Notes: generated by a model not told the origin, from the sequence alone. A stretch of 64,000 nt of DNA from Microseira sp003486305 (GCA_031969655.1 DALYJX010000009.1:1-64000), one strand, 5' to 3'. Shown: positions 52,900 through 62,323, counted from the stretch's first letter. Made by a program: numbers and translations.

Positions 52900-54654
52900 A
52901 TGATTAAAGATTTATTTCAGCTAGCAGGCGATCGCCAGCCTCAGTTAATTCAAGGGACTATTCTTTATGTCATTTCATCGCTGTTTGCAGCGATGCTGTA
53001 TTTCTTTCTCTATCTCATCCTAGTCGAACTGTTTGAAGACTCGATTAATCCGCAGAAAGTCATCAAGCTGTTTGTGGGAATTGGGCTGTCTCTGGTATTG
53101 CAAGGATTATTCTTGTATTGGGCTAATTTCCTCACTTACATTACGAGCTACCGGATGATTGGGGATTTGCGTCTGCGCTTGGGTAATCATATCCGCAAAT
53201 TGCCGATGGGGTTTTTCACGTCGAAACAAGTGGGCGATCTCAACAATTTAGTCAGCGATGATATGACTAAAATTGAAGGAGTTCCTTCGTGGGTCTATCC
53301 CAAAATCGTCAGTGCGATCGCAACATCGGCGTTTATCGCTGCCTTCCTCTTCTTGATAGATTGGCGCTTAACTTTAGCTACCCTCGCTGGTGTGCCGATT
53401 GCCACGCTTATCTATGTAAACAGTCAAAAACTACTGAAAACATTGTCCGAAGTCCAAAAATGCTCAACAGTAGAAGCAAACTCGCGGATGATTGAGTACA
53501 TTCAAGGAATGGGTGTGCTTAAAGCCTTCAATCAAACTGGATCTAGATTTAAGAAATTAGAGAAAGCTCTGGATAATTACAAACAGGCTAATCTCAACCT
53601 CGTGACTCAGCTAGTAACTCCTGCCATTGTGTTTGCTGGAGTCTTAGAATTGGGGTTTGTTGCGATCTTAACAGTTGGAACTTACATGTTGTTTGGTGGT
53701 GAACTGACTGTCCCGACATTCCTATTATTCTTAGTTTTGGGCTTGCGGTTTTACGCACCTTTGTTTGCACTGTTCGATTTTTCTGCGATGACGCGGATGA
53801 TGGAGGCAGCACTGGTACGAGTTACCAAAGTTTTGAATATGTCACCGCTACCAGAACCTACCCAAAACCGGCAGTTAGAGTTTTTTGACATACAGTTTAA
53901 AAATGTCTCGTTCAGCTATGAGAATACCCCAGTATTGCAAGATATCAACTTTCAAGTACCCGAAAGAAGCGTTACTGCCTTAGTTGGTTCTTCTGGTTCG
54001 GGTAAGACTACTATTACGAATTTGATAGCTAGGTTTTGGGATGTTGATACTGGCGAAGTTTTAATCGGTGGAGTCAATATTAAAGACCTGAAAACCGAAG
54101 AGTTATTGTCCAGCTTAAGTATTGTATTTCAGGATGTGTATCTGTTTAACGATACCATTTTGAACAACATCAAGTTTGGCAAACCCGACGCTACTTTTGA
54201 GCAAGCGATCGCAGCCGCAAAGGCAGCACAGTGCCACGAGTTTATCCTAGAGTTGCCAGAGGGTTATGATACGCCGATCGTAGAAGGTGGGGCTACGCTT
54301 TCCGGGGGAGAAAAGCAGCGAATTGCGATCGCCCGTGCCATTTTAAAAGATGCACCGATTGTAATTTTAGATGAAGCAACCGCTTCAGTCGATCCAGAAA
54401 ATGAGATTTTAATTCAAAAAGCGATTAATTCGCTAGTTGAGTCGAAAACGCTTATCCTCATTGCTCACCGACTTTCTACCATTACAAAGGCAGACCAAAT
54501 TTTGGTAATTGATAATGGCAAAGTAGTAGAGCATGGCAAGCATGACGAGCTAATTACAAATCCCGAAGGATTATACAGCAAACTTTGGGATTCTCGTCAA
54601 CAAGCCCGCAGTTGGAAGGTAAGCGATCGACAGTTGTCCGTGGAAAGAGTATGA
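52900..54654 (+). CDS. ABC half-transporter, YbtQ/YbtP-like, partner of the preceding gene
   Basis: A 584-residue paralogue of the upstream gene with the same layout: membrane domain, Walker A GSSGSGKTT, FQDVYLFNDTI, signature LSGGEKQR, Walker B IVILDEAT and IAHRLST. GATGGAGG precedes the ATG. The two genes almost certainly form one heterodimeric transporter for the metal chelate. The cysteine-containing tail seen in some heavy-metal exporters is absent. Confidence 0.87.
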   Translation: MIKDLFQLAGDRQPQLIQGTILYVISSLFAAMLYFFLYLILVELFEDSINPQKVIKLFVGIGLSLVLQGLFLYWANFLTYITSYRMIGDLRLRLGNHIRKLPMGFFTSKQVGDLNNLVSDDMTKIEGVPSWVYPKIVSAIATSAFIAAFLFLIDWRLTLATLAGVPIATLIYVNSQKLLKTLSEVQKCSTVEANSRMIEYIQGMGVLKAFNQTGSRFKKLEKALDNYKQANLNLVTQLVTPAIVFAGVLELGFVAILTVGTYMLFGGELTVPTFLLFLVLGLRFYAPLFALFDFSAMTRMMEAALVRVTKVLNMSPLPEPTQNRQLEFFDIQFKNVSFSYENTPVLQDINFQVPERSVTALVGSSGSGKTTITNLIARFWDVDTGEVLIGGVNIKDLKTEELLSSLSIVFQDVYLFNDTILNNIKFGKPDATFEQAIAAAKAAQCHEFILELPEGYDTPIVEGGATLSGGEKQRIAIARAILKDAPIVILDEATASVDPENEILIQKAINSLVESKTLILIAHRLSTITKADQILVIDNGKVVEHGKHDELITNPEGLYSKLWDSRQQARSWKVSDRQLSVERV

Positions 54655-54721
54655 GGTTTTGGCTGCTAAACAAGCAAATGTCAAATTTACTTAAGAAAAG
54701 TTAACTGAAGAAGTTAAACAC

Positions 54722-54791
54722 TAGACTTCTCCAATAACTACCTTCCCTGCGGGCGAGACGCCCACCCCACAAGAATAATTGGAGAGGTCTA
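54722..54791. repeat. MITE-like 70-bp palindromic element
   Basis: Ends TAGACTTCTCCAAT and ATTGGAGAGGTCTA pair over 13 of 14 positions; the inner hairpin GGGCGAGACGCCC is that of the PKS 1 repeat in the other orientation. A further copy of the right end (TTTTTGGAGAAGTCTA) follows at 54832-54847. This is the most complete copy and defines the element. Confidence 0.85.
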
Positions 54792-54971
54792 ATGGAAATC
54801 ATTTTACCCCAAGGCGATCGCGGGAGCATTTATTTTTGGAGAAGTCTAATAGACTAAGAGCCAGATTTCTTGCTCTAGTAGGCATTTTGCCTGCGGGGAA
54901 CCTAAATTCGACCCTTGGTCTATTGGTATCCGTCACGTTAATTTGTCAAACGTTCCAACTTGGAGAGACTC

Positions 54972-56303
54972 ATGATTGACAGCAAAAAGCTTAACTCTAC
55001 CGAACAAATATTTGAAGTGTTGAACCGCGTTGCTTGCTCTTCAAATGTTGTTTTGATTAGTCGGATTAAGGGGCCTCTGACTGAAGAAATTCTCAGACAA
55101 GCTCTCTTACTGGTTCAGTCTCGTCATTCCCGTCTTAATTATCGGATTGTAGGGTTTTTAGATAGCCTCCACTTTGAAACTGAAGGGCTAGCTAAAATTC
55201 CGTTTCGCGTTGTAGATAAACCGCACTCCGATCAGTGGCAAGAAGTCGTCTTGGAAGAGTTGAACGAGAAAATTGATAGTAGTAAATCTTTAATAAGAGC
55301 GGTCTTTTTCCGCCCTGAAAATGACCGAAGTATAAGTTATTTGATCACAACATTGCATCACGGCATAACAGATGTCTCATCAAACATTCGACTGCACCAA
55401 GACCTATTAACTTACTGTCAGAAGATTGCATCTGGTGAGCCAATTGACAATATCTCTAGCTTGCCTATACTTCCATCTCTCGAAGAACTACTGCCCGAAA
55501 CCATAAAAGGGTTCAGAGGTAAAATGAAGGGCTTATTGTTTTTGTTGCAATCGGGGTTGAAGCAGCTTTGGTATCGACCTAAAACACTGGGTTTTGAAAC
55601 TTGCTTACCCTTCGAGTTACGCCGTACTGGCTTGGTTCACAGGGAACTCAATGAAGAGTTTACCCAAAAGCTTGTAAATTCTTGTAGAAATGAAAAGGCA
55701 ACGATACAGGGTGCTTTATGTGCGGCGATGATGTTGACTGCTGCCAGAAAAATTAGAGCAGGGAAGATAAAAGACATATCCGTTAGCTGTTGCAGTACTG
55801 TGGACGTGCGGAAACTTTTAGAACCAGTAGTCAGAAAAGAACAAATGGCTATGCTGAGTTCTTTTCTCGCATCATACCACACTATAAAAACAGATACATC
55901 ATTCTGGGAATTAGCGCGGGATGTCAAACAACAACTTGAAAGTGGATTGTTACGTGGCACTCCTTTAAGCCAATTGCTGATGGCATCAAGGAAAATGATT
56001 GACAATTTTTTGTCAAATCCTAATCTATCAGCATGGACGGTAACGATTGGTAATGCTCGAGCAGACATACCAAGAGTTTATGGCTCATTTGAGCTAGAAG
56101 AAATAAACTTGGCAATGGCATCGGCTGCCTATGGAGGTGTCTTTTATGCCGGGATCGTTAATTTTGCTGGAAAAATATTTTTGAATTTCTTTTTTTCTGA
56201 CCCCTCAATCAGTCGAGAAACGATGGAAAATCTTGCCAATAGTGTAGTGTCTTACTTGGTTGATGCCTGCCAAAAAGAGATAGTGCCAGGTTTATCTTTA
56301 TAA
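54972..56303 (+). CDS. Condensation-domain-like acyltransferase (stand-alone)
   Basis: A 443-residue protein with the catalytic HHxxxD motif (TLHHGITDVSS, near residue 128) and the general layout of NRPS condensation domains and PapA-type acyltransferases (IQGALCAAMMLTAARKI; later region SAWTVTIGNAR). The TTG at 54960 is upstream, but ATG 54972 has GGAGAG five nt before it. It is followed by a free ACP and a type II thioesterase, so it may take an acyl group from that ACP and attach it to the product or to a carrier-bound intermediate. Donor and acceptor are unknown. Confidence 0.75.
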   Translation: MIDSKKLNSTEQIFEVLNRVACSSNVVLISRIKGPLTEEILRQALLLVQSRHSRLNYRIVGFLDSLHFETEGLAKIPFRVVDKPHSDQWQEVVLEELNEKIDSSKSLIRAVFFRPENDRSISYLITTLHHGITDVSSNIRLHQDLLTYCQKIASGEPIDNISSLPILPSLEELLPETIKGFRGKMKGLLFLLQSGLKQLWYRPKTLGFETCLPFELRRTGLVHRELNEEFTQKLVNSCRNEKATIQGALCAAMMLTAARKIRAGKIKDISVSCCSTVDVRKLLEPVVRKEQMAMLSSFLASYHTIKTDTSFWELARDVKQQLESGLLRGTPLSQLLMASRKMIDNFLSNPNLSAWTVTIGNARADIPRVYGSFELEEINLAMASAAYGGVFYAGIVNFAGKIFLNFFFSDPSISRETMENLANSVVSYLVDACQKEIVPGLSL

Positions 56304-56356
56304 CCAAGAGATTTGCCTGGGATTTTCAAAAATTTTGAAATTAGAGGGAAATTGCA

Positions 56357-56605
56357 ATGAATAGAAACGAGATGTTTTCTGTACTGAAGTCAAATATCGA
56401 AACAATAGTAGAAGTCGCAGAAGGTAAAGAAATTCAAGAAACTGACAATATTGTTTACGATCTAGGAGCTGATTCTTTGGAAGTTGTTGCAGTGATATTG
56501 CGAACGCAGAAACAGCTAAAAATCGAGATTCCTCCAGCTAAGCTTTCTCAAATTGAGAAAATAAAAGACCTGCTCGATTTGTTTGAAAAGACTACTTCCT
56601 ACTGA
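56357..56605 (+). CDS. Free acyl carrier protein
   Basis: An 82-residue ACP with the canonical YDLGADSLEVVAVIL site. GAGGG lies upstream of the ATG. It sits between the acyltransferase gene and the thioesterase gene and probably supplies the acyl donor for the former. It is distinct from the aryl carrier (44249-44512) and the FkbJ-like carrier. Confidence 0.88.
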   Translation: MNRNEMFSVLKSNIETIVEVAEGKEIQETDNIVYDLGADSLEVVAVILRTQKQLKIEIPPAKLSQIEKIKDLLDLFEKTTSY

Positions 56606-56826
56606 AAGTGCGATCGCGTTATGAAAACCATCTCATCTCATGTCCTTTCGTTTTGGATCTTCTTGTGTAAATCTGGATATTCTATGGTTGGTTTTTACCA
56701 AATATCCTCTTGTAGTTTTGAAGTGGATAGATAAACCATCTTCCACTTGCTTAACCCTAATTTTGCTGCAATTGTAGGTTTCATTATCTGAGAACAATAT
56801 CCAGGTTTTATGGAGGGATAAATACT

Positions 56827-57582
56827 GTGATAAATCCAATAAAAACTAACTCTTGGATTGTATATTCAAAACACAATCCTCAAGCTAGTTTACGTTTATT
56901 TTGCTTTCCCTATGCCGGAGGTGGAGCTTCTATCTTTCGCACCTGGCAGGAAAATTTGCCCGCAACTATAGAAGTTTGTCCGATCGAACTTCCTGGACGC
57001 GGAACTAGAATGGGATATTCCCTATTTACTAAGCTTTCGCCCCTCCTGCAAGCACTAACTGAAGCTCTCCTTCCATACTTAGACAAACCATTTGCTTTTT
57101 TTGGTCATAGCTTCGGTGCGCTTTTATGCTTCGAGTTAGCTCATCTGCTCTACAAAGATTACGATTTAGAACCAGTCCACTTGTTGGTATCTGGTCGTCA
57201 AGCGCCTCAAATCCCTGACCGTGCGCCACTTCACGCCTTAAACGAACTGATGTTAATGGCAGAATTACACCGTCTTAATGGCACACCCAAGGCAGTTCTA
57301 GATAACCCGGAAATGATGCAATTACTTATGCCGATTTTGCGAGCAGATTTAGCAATTGATGAAACTTATGCTTACGCGAGCAAAACTCCTTTGAAATGTC
57401 CTATTACTGTCTTTGGCGGCTTGCAAGACCCCGAAACAAACCTGGATGACCTTGAAGCTTGGCGGCAGCATACAAGTAATTGTTTTTCACTACACATGCT
57501 TCCTGGCGATCACTTTTTTATCAACACGGCTCAGTTATTTCTGCTTCAAGTTATTTCCCGCGAACTGCAATTGATTGTTTAG
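56827..57582 (+). CDS. Type II thioesterase
   Basis: A 251-residue alpha/beta hydrolase of the RifR/GrsT family: LFCFPYAGGGASIFRTW, ELPGRGTRMG, FFGHSFGALLCFELA with the nucleophile Ser, and LPGDHFFI with the catalytic His. It removes wrong or stalled acyl groups from carrier proteins of the megasynthases. Start GTG 56827 with GGAGG about 9 nt upstream. It closes the rightward arm. Confidence 0.9.
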   Translation: MINPIKTNSWIVYSKHNPQASLRLFCFPYAGGGASIFRTWQENLPATIEVCPIELPGRGTRMGYSLFTKLSPLLQALTEALLPYLDKPFAFFGHSFGALLCFELAHLLYKDYDLEPVHLLVSGRQAPQIPDRAPLHALNELMLMAELHRLNGTPKAVLDNPEMMQLLMPILRADLAIDETYAYASKTPLKCPITVFGGLQDPETNLDDLEAWRQHTSNCFSLHMLPGDHFFINTAQLFLLQVISRELQLIV

Positions 57583-57730
57583 TAGGTTAAAAGGCTACCA
57601 ACCTGAGCCGGGACAGTTGGTGGCCTACTGAGCAGAGATAACGAGTGATAAAACCCACATTCCGCACCCTCAACTGTCACATAGACAGTGACAGAAGCGT
57701 AAAAGTGAATGTTGTGGCTCAATTTTCAGG

Positions 57731-57758
57731 GGAAGTTGCACTTTCTGGTGCAACTTCC
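57731..57758. terminator. Hairpin after the thioesterase gene (possible terminator)
   Basis: GGAAGTTGCAC-TTTCTG-GTGCAACTTCC is a perfect 11-bp stem. It lacks a following T-run on the plus strand, so it may be a repeat. An imperfect stem GGCTACCAAC/GTTGGTGGCC stands nearer the gene (about 57590-57624). Confidence 0.4.
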
Positions 57759-57798
57759 AGCTAAACACAGGTGACCGCAAGTGCAGATTAACTAAAAA

Positions 57799-58122
57799 TC
57801 ATAAAGTCGCCGTAATCAAGAGGAAAATTAATCTAAAAAACGTCAACTCCAACCTATCTGGATCTAGATTAAATTGTGAATCTTTTAATATTTCTTCATT
57901 TTTCACAAACTCCCAATATAGTGCCAGTAATAATTCCCTCTTTCTCTCATAGTCTGACGCTTGCCGTTCCGCAAAAATTCCGGTTAAGGTTGCGAATAAT
58001 CCGAGGACAGTAAGTGCTGGTTCAAATCTTGAGTCTCCTGTACTTGCTAGAAACCAAATCGCTGCTAGGATTAGTCCAACAAGTAAAGCAGAAAAAGTCA
58101 AAATACTTATAAAATTTCTCAT
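57799..58122 (-). CDS. Small membrane hypothetical protein
   Basis: A 107-residue protein not recognised by function. Two hydrophobic helices (ISILTFSALLVGLILAAIWFL and LTVLGLFATLTGIFA) are followed by a charged, cytosolic-looking segment (ERQASDYERKRELLLALYWE). The pattern resembles small cyanobacterial membrane proteins with no known role. The hydrophobic end LTFFRLIFLLITATL is abrupt, so the C terminus may be truncated. Confidence 0.5.
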   Translation of the reverse strand: MRNFISILTFSALLVGLILAAIWFLASTGDSRFEPALTVLGLFATLTGIFAERQASDYERKRELLLALYWEFVKNEEILKDSQFNLDPDRLELTFFRLIFLLITATL

Positions 58123-58180
58123 CTAGTTATCTGCTATGTCTAGGTAAGGTTTTTTCTTCAATATCCCACTATACTTTGAA

Positions 58181-59341
58181 CTAAGACCAAACAGCGTCCG
58201 CTAATGAATTTCCGTTATTATTTCCAGGTTTGTTGCTAGAGGGACGGTTTACTAATAGTAAATCCATACCAAATTTGGTATTATAATCATTTTCAAAACT
58301 GGTATTTTTTCTATCAACTATTGCTAAACCGCTCTCCGAAATTATCTTTTCAATGCCTGTACAAGTGTATTTTCGAGTTAGAAGCAAACGAATTGTATCG
58401 TTGCTTAAAAAGTCCGTATATGACCAATCTGGTAACATCACTCGAATTGTTTCTTTAGTTGAATTTTGATAGATAACCTTAATTAAAATTGCTTTATTGT
58501 CTTCCACAGAAGACTGGAATATCAAATTGCCTAAGTCAATATGTAAATCAGTATTTTGAAGCAACGCACTTGTAACAAACTTCTTAAAAGATTCGATTCT
58601 TGCATATTCTGCTGCTGCCGCCTGTACAGTCTGATTATCTAGGTCTTTAGTTGCTGCCACTTCTATGAGCAGCAAGTCCTTGTCGCGCATCAATCTAGAA
58701 AGGATCTTTAACAGTCTCATATCGTCCTGGAAATTAGCTAGTGTATTACCGAGAAGGGAAAACAAAACAGGGTGATTAGGCACAATTTGATCGAGTAGTT
58801 TTCGTAAGTTTTCCACTCTCCTTGGATCGGAAAAATCAATTTGAATTGGTAGAATATGCCTACGCATTAATTGTTCTATTCCAGTTACCTCCTGAATAGC
58901 CATTCTCAACATTGGCGCACTCATATCGACTGGAAAGTAAAACAAATTAGGTTGTTTAACGAGTAAGGAAGTTAAAATATGGCAATCTTTTTTACCATTA
59001 CCCACACCTAAACTAACATAGTGAAACTCTTGAGGATCTATCTTGTTAGAGTAGATTTGCCGCCATCGTTATCTGAACGATTGTATACTCTCTTTCATGA
59101 CTGGGTAGAATGGATCGGCACAAGTTTTATCCCATGCTATGGTTGGTCCTATTCCCCAGTAAGAGAACCCAGATAAAATCTGCTTCCCATCACCTGTTTG
59201 GGAAAAATCACCTTTTAACTCTTGTACGAGTTCTGCCAGTTTTGTTTGTTGGCTGTCCCCGATAAAACAAAGTGTCCATCCTAAATCTGATGAATCGGTG
59301 GGGCATTGTAGCAGTTTTCCCAAATCCGGATATTGCAACAT
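58181..59341 (-). pseudogene. EgtD-like SAM methyltransferase gene interrupted by an in-frame TAA
   Basis: One frame spans 59341 to 58181 except for TAA at 59069-59071. The first part (MLQYPDLGKLLQCPTDSSDL to PVMKESIQSFR) and the second (RWRQIYSNKIDPQEF, then YVSLGVGNGKKDC) join directly in frame. The second part has the SAM-binding glycine motif, FPVDMS, FSLLGNTLANF and LLIEV of the histidine N-alpha-methyltransferase (EgtD, Methyltransf_33) family. A single base change could have caused the stop. Without repair the downstream part would need re-initiation at GTG 59005, which would cut the SAM motif. Family assignment is moderate; substrate unknown. Confidence 0.65.
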
Positions 59342-59411
59342 AGTATTTCTTACCTAACGACTAACTTCCTGTAATTGTGGATTAGGTAGTCGCACCCTGG
59401 CGAATGGCTAA

Positions 59412-59575
59412 TAGATCTCTCCAACAAAGAAATTATCGCGTAGGGCGAGTTCCTAGATCCTGGAACGGGTGAAGCATTTGGAGATCAAATCTAGGGTTTC
59501 AAACCTAAATAGTCGCTCAAATGCTTCACCCCTACATAGATCAAAGAGCTTGAGTTTCTTTGTGGGAGAGGTCTA
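59412..59575. repeat. MITE-like element with 21-bp TIRs and a nested palindrome
   Basis: The left end TAGATCTCTCCAACAAAGAA (59412 onward) pairs with 59555-59575 with two mismatches in 21. The outer bases match those of the 54722-54791 element (TAGACYTCTCCAA), so they are one family. Inside is a second palindrome, GGGTGAAGCATTTG / CAAATGCTTCACCC, implying nested insertion. Confidence 0.8.
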
Positions 59576-59931
59576 ATAGAACTATTCGCAATTCGCAATC
59601 GCCTAAGCCGTCTAACTGTATATTAAGCCGCTTTCCAGCATTTTTTCCACAGGATGATTGACCATCATTTATACAAGCAAGTTTAAGCCTTGATCCTCAA
59701 TAACGGGTAGCAGTGGAAGACAAAAATGAGATCGATCCAATCCCTGATGGAACCGATCGCTTTTAATTATTGTCAAATGGCGATCGCAAGGGTTGATCGA
59801 ATCTGCCTCTAGCGTCAATCGCACCGTTGCTACAATGCCAGCAGTTGCGATGTGTAGGCATTCTGATACTCTGAATTTTGACGCAATTGCTCGGTTTTCG
59901 TTCCCGCGCTTTGCATCTCACTTTAGACAGA

Positions 59932-59987
59932 TAAAAAAGGCTTTCGCCCGTTTTGGATAATCTGAGCGCTGCTCTCTGGCGAAAGCC
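59932..59987 (-). terminator. Rho-independent-type terminator of the integrase gene
   Basis: On the minus strand GGCTTTCGCC pairs with GGCGAAAGCC (10 bp, 29-nt loop) and is followed at once by TTTTTTATC. It starts 19 nt beyond the integrase stop. Confidence 0.65.
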
Positions 59988-60005
59988 CTCGTAAAATCAA
60001 GACTT

Positions 60006-61133
60006 TTAAGGCACGGCAGGTCTATTCGGCTTGCTCATCAATGCGTCAAAAGCTCTTTGATGATGTTTTTCTGAAATCCAGTGGTGATATACGCAAGTGT
60101 GGATGGCAACGCTGTGACCCATTTGTTGAGCTGCCAAAGTCAAATCTAGGCCATACTCTAAAGTTCTGACTGCCCAGGCGTGCCGCAGATCGTAAGGTCG
60201 AAACGGAATGCCTGAACGCTTGAAAAACTGTTGCACTCGTCGTCCGTAATCAGCATTGCACTGACCCGTTACCGCTGGCAGGTATACATCCCACAACTGC
60301 CACCGCTCCCACCATTCTAAGGGGAAAGGCCACACGCGCCGACTGCCTGTTTTACCGTCTAATATGTTCAAAACTTTCTCGCCCGATCGCAAGCTTTCCA
60401 GATCGAGGTTAAATATTTCATGGGGTCGCAGTCCATAGACAGCCAGCATTCCATACACCCATTGCCATGCTCGATTGGTGATGTGCGATCGCGAAGCGTC
60501 TGCGAAGCAGAATCGCCACTCGGCAATTAAAGCATCTTCTGGCAGGTTGCGGGGCAAGGCTTTGGCTGAAGAATAAGATCCTACGTAAGCTTTGACTTCC
60601 AGTTCAATTTCTGCCAGCGTTGCTAGTTGTTTCATGACGCTGCATACTCGCTTGCGGGTGCGGGTATCTGGAGGCGTCGCAAAGATTAGCTGTTTCATCA
60701 CCTCCGCAGTTAGTGGTGCGTCAGCAGGTAATCGATGAAGAACTAACCGATATTCTCGAAATGTTGTTTCTGATTTGGGCGTTCGGGCGCGACGGGTGAA
60801 GTAATCTTGTTCAAATTCTTCTGCCCACTCGCGACAAGTTTTTGGAGTTGCTGAAACAGAATTTTGTTTCAAATAAGGTTCCCAGGAAAACTCCTTGCAA
60901 GCTAACAATCCTCCTATGACAATTGCCTCAGCTTTAGCTCGTTTAAATCCAGCTGGGTTAGCATAAATTCCCAGCGCGATTTCCTGCTGATGCGGCTGTT
61001 GTTTTTGAGTACCGGGCTTGGGTGGTAACGTTGCCCTCAGGTACAAACTATTTCCTTATTGACGAAGTTGCACGCCGATATTTGCCGCTTTGAGTTCAGC
61101 ATTAACTTCCGCCAGTCGATTTTTTGGTGTCAC
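60006..61133 (-). pseudogene. Tyrosine recombinase/integrase with an N-terminal in-frame TAA
   Basis: The body (61046-60006, 346 residues) is a phage-type integrase: GLRPHEIFNLDL (first catalytic Arg), YDLRHAWAVR, MGHSVAIHTCVYHHW (second His and candidate Tyr). In the same frame upstream, from GTG 61133, lies TPKNRLAEVNAELKAANIGV, which matches my memory of the N terminus of cyanobacterial integrases that continue into SLYLRATLPPKPG. A TAA at 61056-61058 separates the two. The remainder might be translated from TTG 61046 (AAGGAA upstream). It lies beside tRNA-His, a usual integration site. It may be inactive. Confidence 0.65.
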
Positions 61134-61263
61134 AGCTTCCCTAAATCTTCCCTAAATTTCTCGGGTTATTAGGGCTTGGTTAAAGCCCGATAGAGATGTG
61201 AAAAAGATAGGATTATTGTACCCAAAGGCTTGAGGCGTGAGGGTTGCAAAGCTCTAGAAGAAG

Positions 61264-61337
61264 GGCGAACGAGGGGACTCGAACCCCCGAATGGTGGAAC
61301 CACAATCCACTGCCTTAACCACTTGGCTACGCTCGCC
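61264..61337 (-). tRNA. tRNA-His (GTG anticodon)
   Basis: The reverse complement begins GGCGAGCGTAGCCAAGTGG, has the anticodon loop TTGTGGT (GTG, His), a T-arm GGGGGTTCGAGTCCCCC and a 3' end GTTCGCC that pairs with the 5' end with one G-T. CCA is not encoded. It stands 131 bp from the integrase gene. Confidence 0.93.
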
Positions 61338-61445
61338 ATTGCGATTACCTAATATAGCACAAGGATCGGAAATTGATCTAGGGGGTACTCGAAAATATCA
61401 GCTAATCTGGAATGCAGGCATCCGTCGGGTACAGTCTCAAATCCC

Positions 61446-61826
61446 ATGCACAAGTTGAATTTGCTCAAAACCGCTCTGATTGGGCTTCTGGCTGTTGTCG
61501 GGGGGACGATGGCGATCGCAAACCCCAGCCAGACCCAGTACGAGGAGTATGCGATCGCTCAGCTGACCGCCTACCTCAAAGATAACGTCTGCACCCAAGC
61601 CCCTGAAGATTTCGGCGAAATTCTCCCAAGTTACTGCACATCCCTGGTCGATGTTGGGCGTCCTCAACTACAAAAAATGATCGCCAATAATACCGACCAA
61701 CTTAATTTTATTTTCTTTACCATTTATCGCACAGAACTTTCTATCGGCCCTTTCCTGCCTGGTTACCAGTTTGAAACTCTGGCTGTTTTCCACAAATTCT
61801 ATACCTACCAAGCTCAAAAGCAGTAG
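61446..61826 (+). CDS. DUF4359-family exported protein
   Basis: A 126-residue protein with an N-terminal hydrophobic segment (LLKTALIGLLAVVGGTMAIANP) acting as signal or anchor, then a domain of the cyanobacterial DUF4359 type (QTQYEEYAIAQLTAYLKDNVC; LPGYQFETLAVFHKFY) with conserved cysteines. Function unknown. A hairpin GGGGA...TCCCC followed by TTTT (about 61857-61882) could end transcription. It is outside the presumed island. Confidence 0.75.
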   Translation: MHKLNLLKTALIGLLAVVGGTMAIANPSQTQYEEYAIAQLTAYLKDNVCTQAPEDFGEILPSYCTSLVDVGRPQLQKMIANNTDQLNFIFFTIYRTELSIGPFLPGYQFETLAVFHKFYTYQAQKQ

Positions 61827-62031
61827 TATGTTTTGACTTGCCAAAATTATCTTCTTTGGGGAATACTTACTCCCCGCTTTTCTATTTCTCGCGAAAGAGC
61901 CTTGATCTAGCTATTTTTCCAGCTTAAGATTGATTTACTTTTAACACATCAGTCTTATCTTGTCAATATAAAGGCTAAACGAATCAAAAATTTCCATAGT
62001 TTTCCAGGTTTGTAAGTTCGCGGAGGTTTAT

Positions 62032-62163
62032 ATGGCTAGTCGCTATAACCACAACCAATCGCCATTGGTTAAAATCGTTTACTCCAAAATATTAGTCAAG
62101 GGTAAACTTGAATTGATCCCGCTAGAATTGTACGCAGACGGCTCTCTCAAAAGAGCTATCTAA
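62032..62163 (+). CDS. Small hypothetical protein (43 aa)
   Basis: A short reading frame MASRYNHNQSPLVKIVYSKI... preceded by a strong GGAGG 5 nt upstream (CGGAGGTTTATATG). The product is basic, with IVYSKILVKGKLELIPLELY in the middle, and is not recognised. A GGAGAG...CTCTCC-CTTTT hairpin about 45 bp downstream fits a terminator. The good ribosome site and terminator support a real gene. Confidence 0.5.
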   Translation: MASRYNHNQSPLVKIVYSKILVKGKLELIPLELYADGSLKRAI

Positions 62164-62323
62164 TGAATCGAAAAATCAAGTCTAAAAAAGCCAGAGTTCA
62201 AAAAAATTAGGAGAGATACTAACACCTCTCCCTTTTGCCATAATTGCAGACACCAGAACTTACTTTACAACTCGGTGGGATGGGGATACATTGGGTACGT
62301 AGAGTCTGTTTTTAGACCTGACT

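Larger units (their letters stand above)
59342..60005. other. Gene-free spacer with a MITE-like element and a terminator
   Basis: No credible reading frame was seen over these 664 bp. It holds the 164-bp element at 59412-59575, A/T-rich unstructured sequence, and the integrase terminator near its right end. Confidence 0.6.

Noticed and set aside
61264..61337. Duplicate of the tRNA-His 3' end as a left attachment site
   Set aside because: No second copy of the T-arm/acceptor sequence was found by eye near 6.3-6.9 kb or elsewhere in the window; a longer region would have to be searched.
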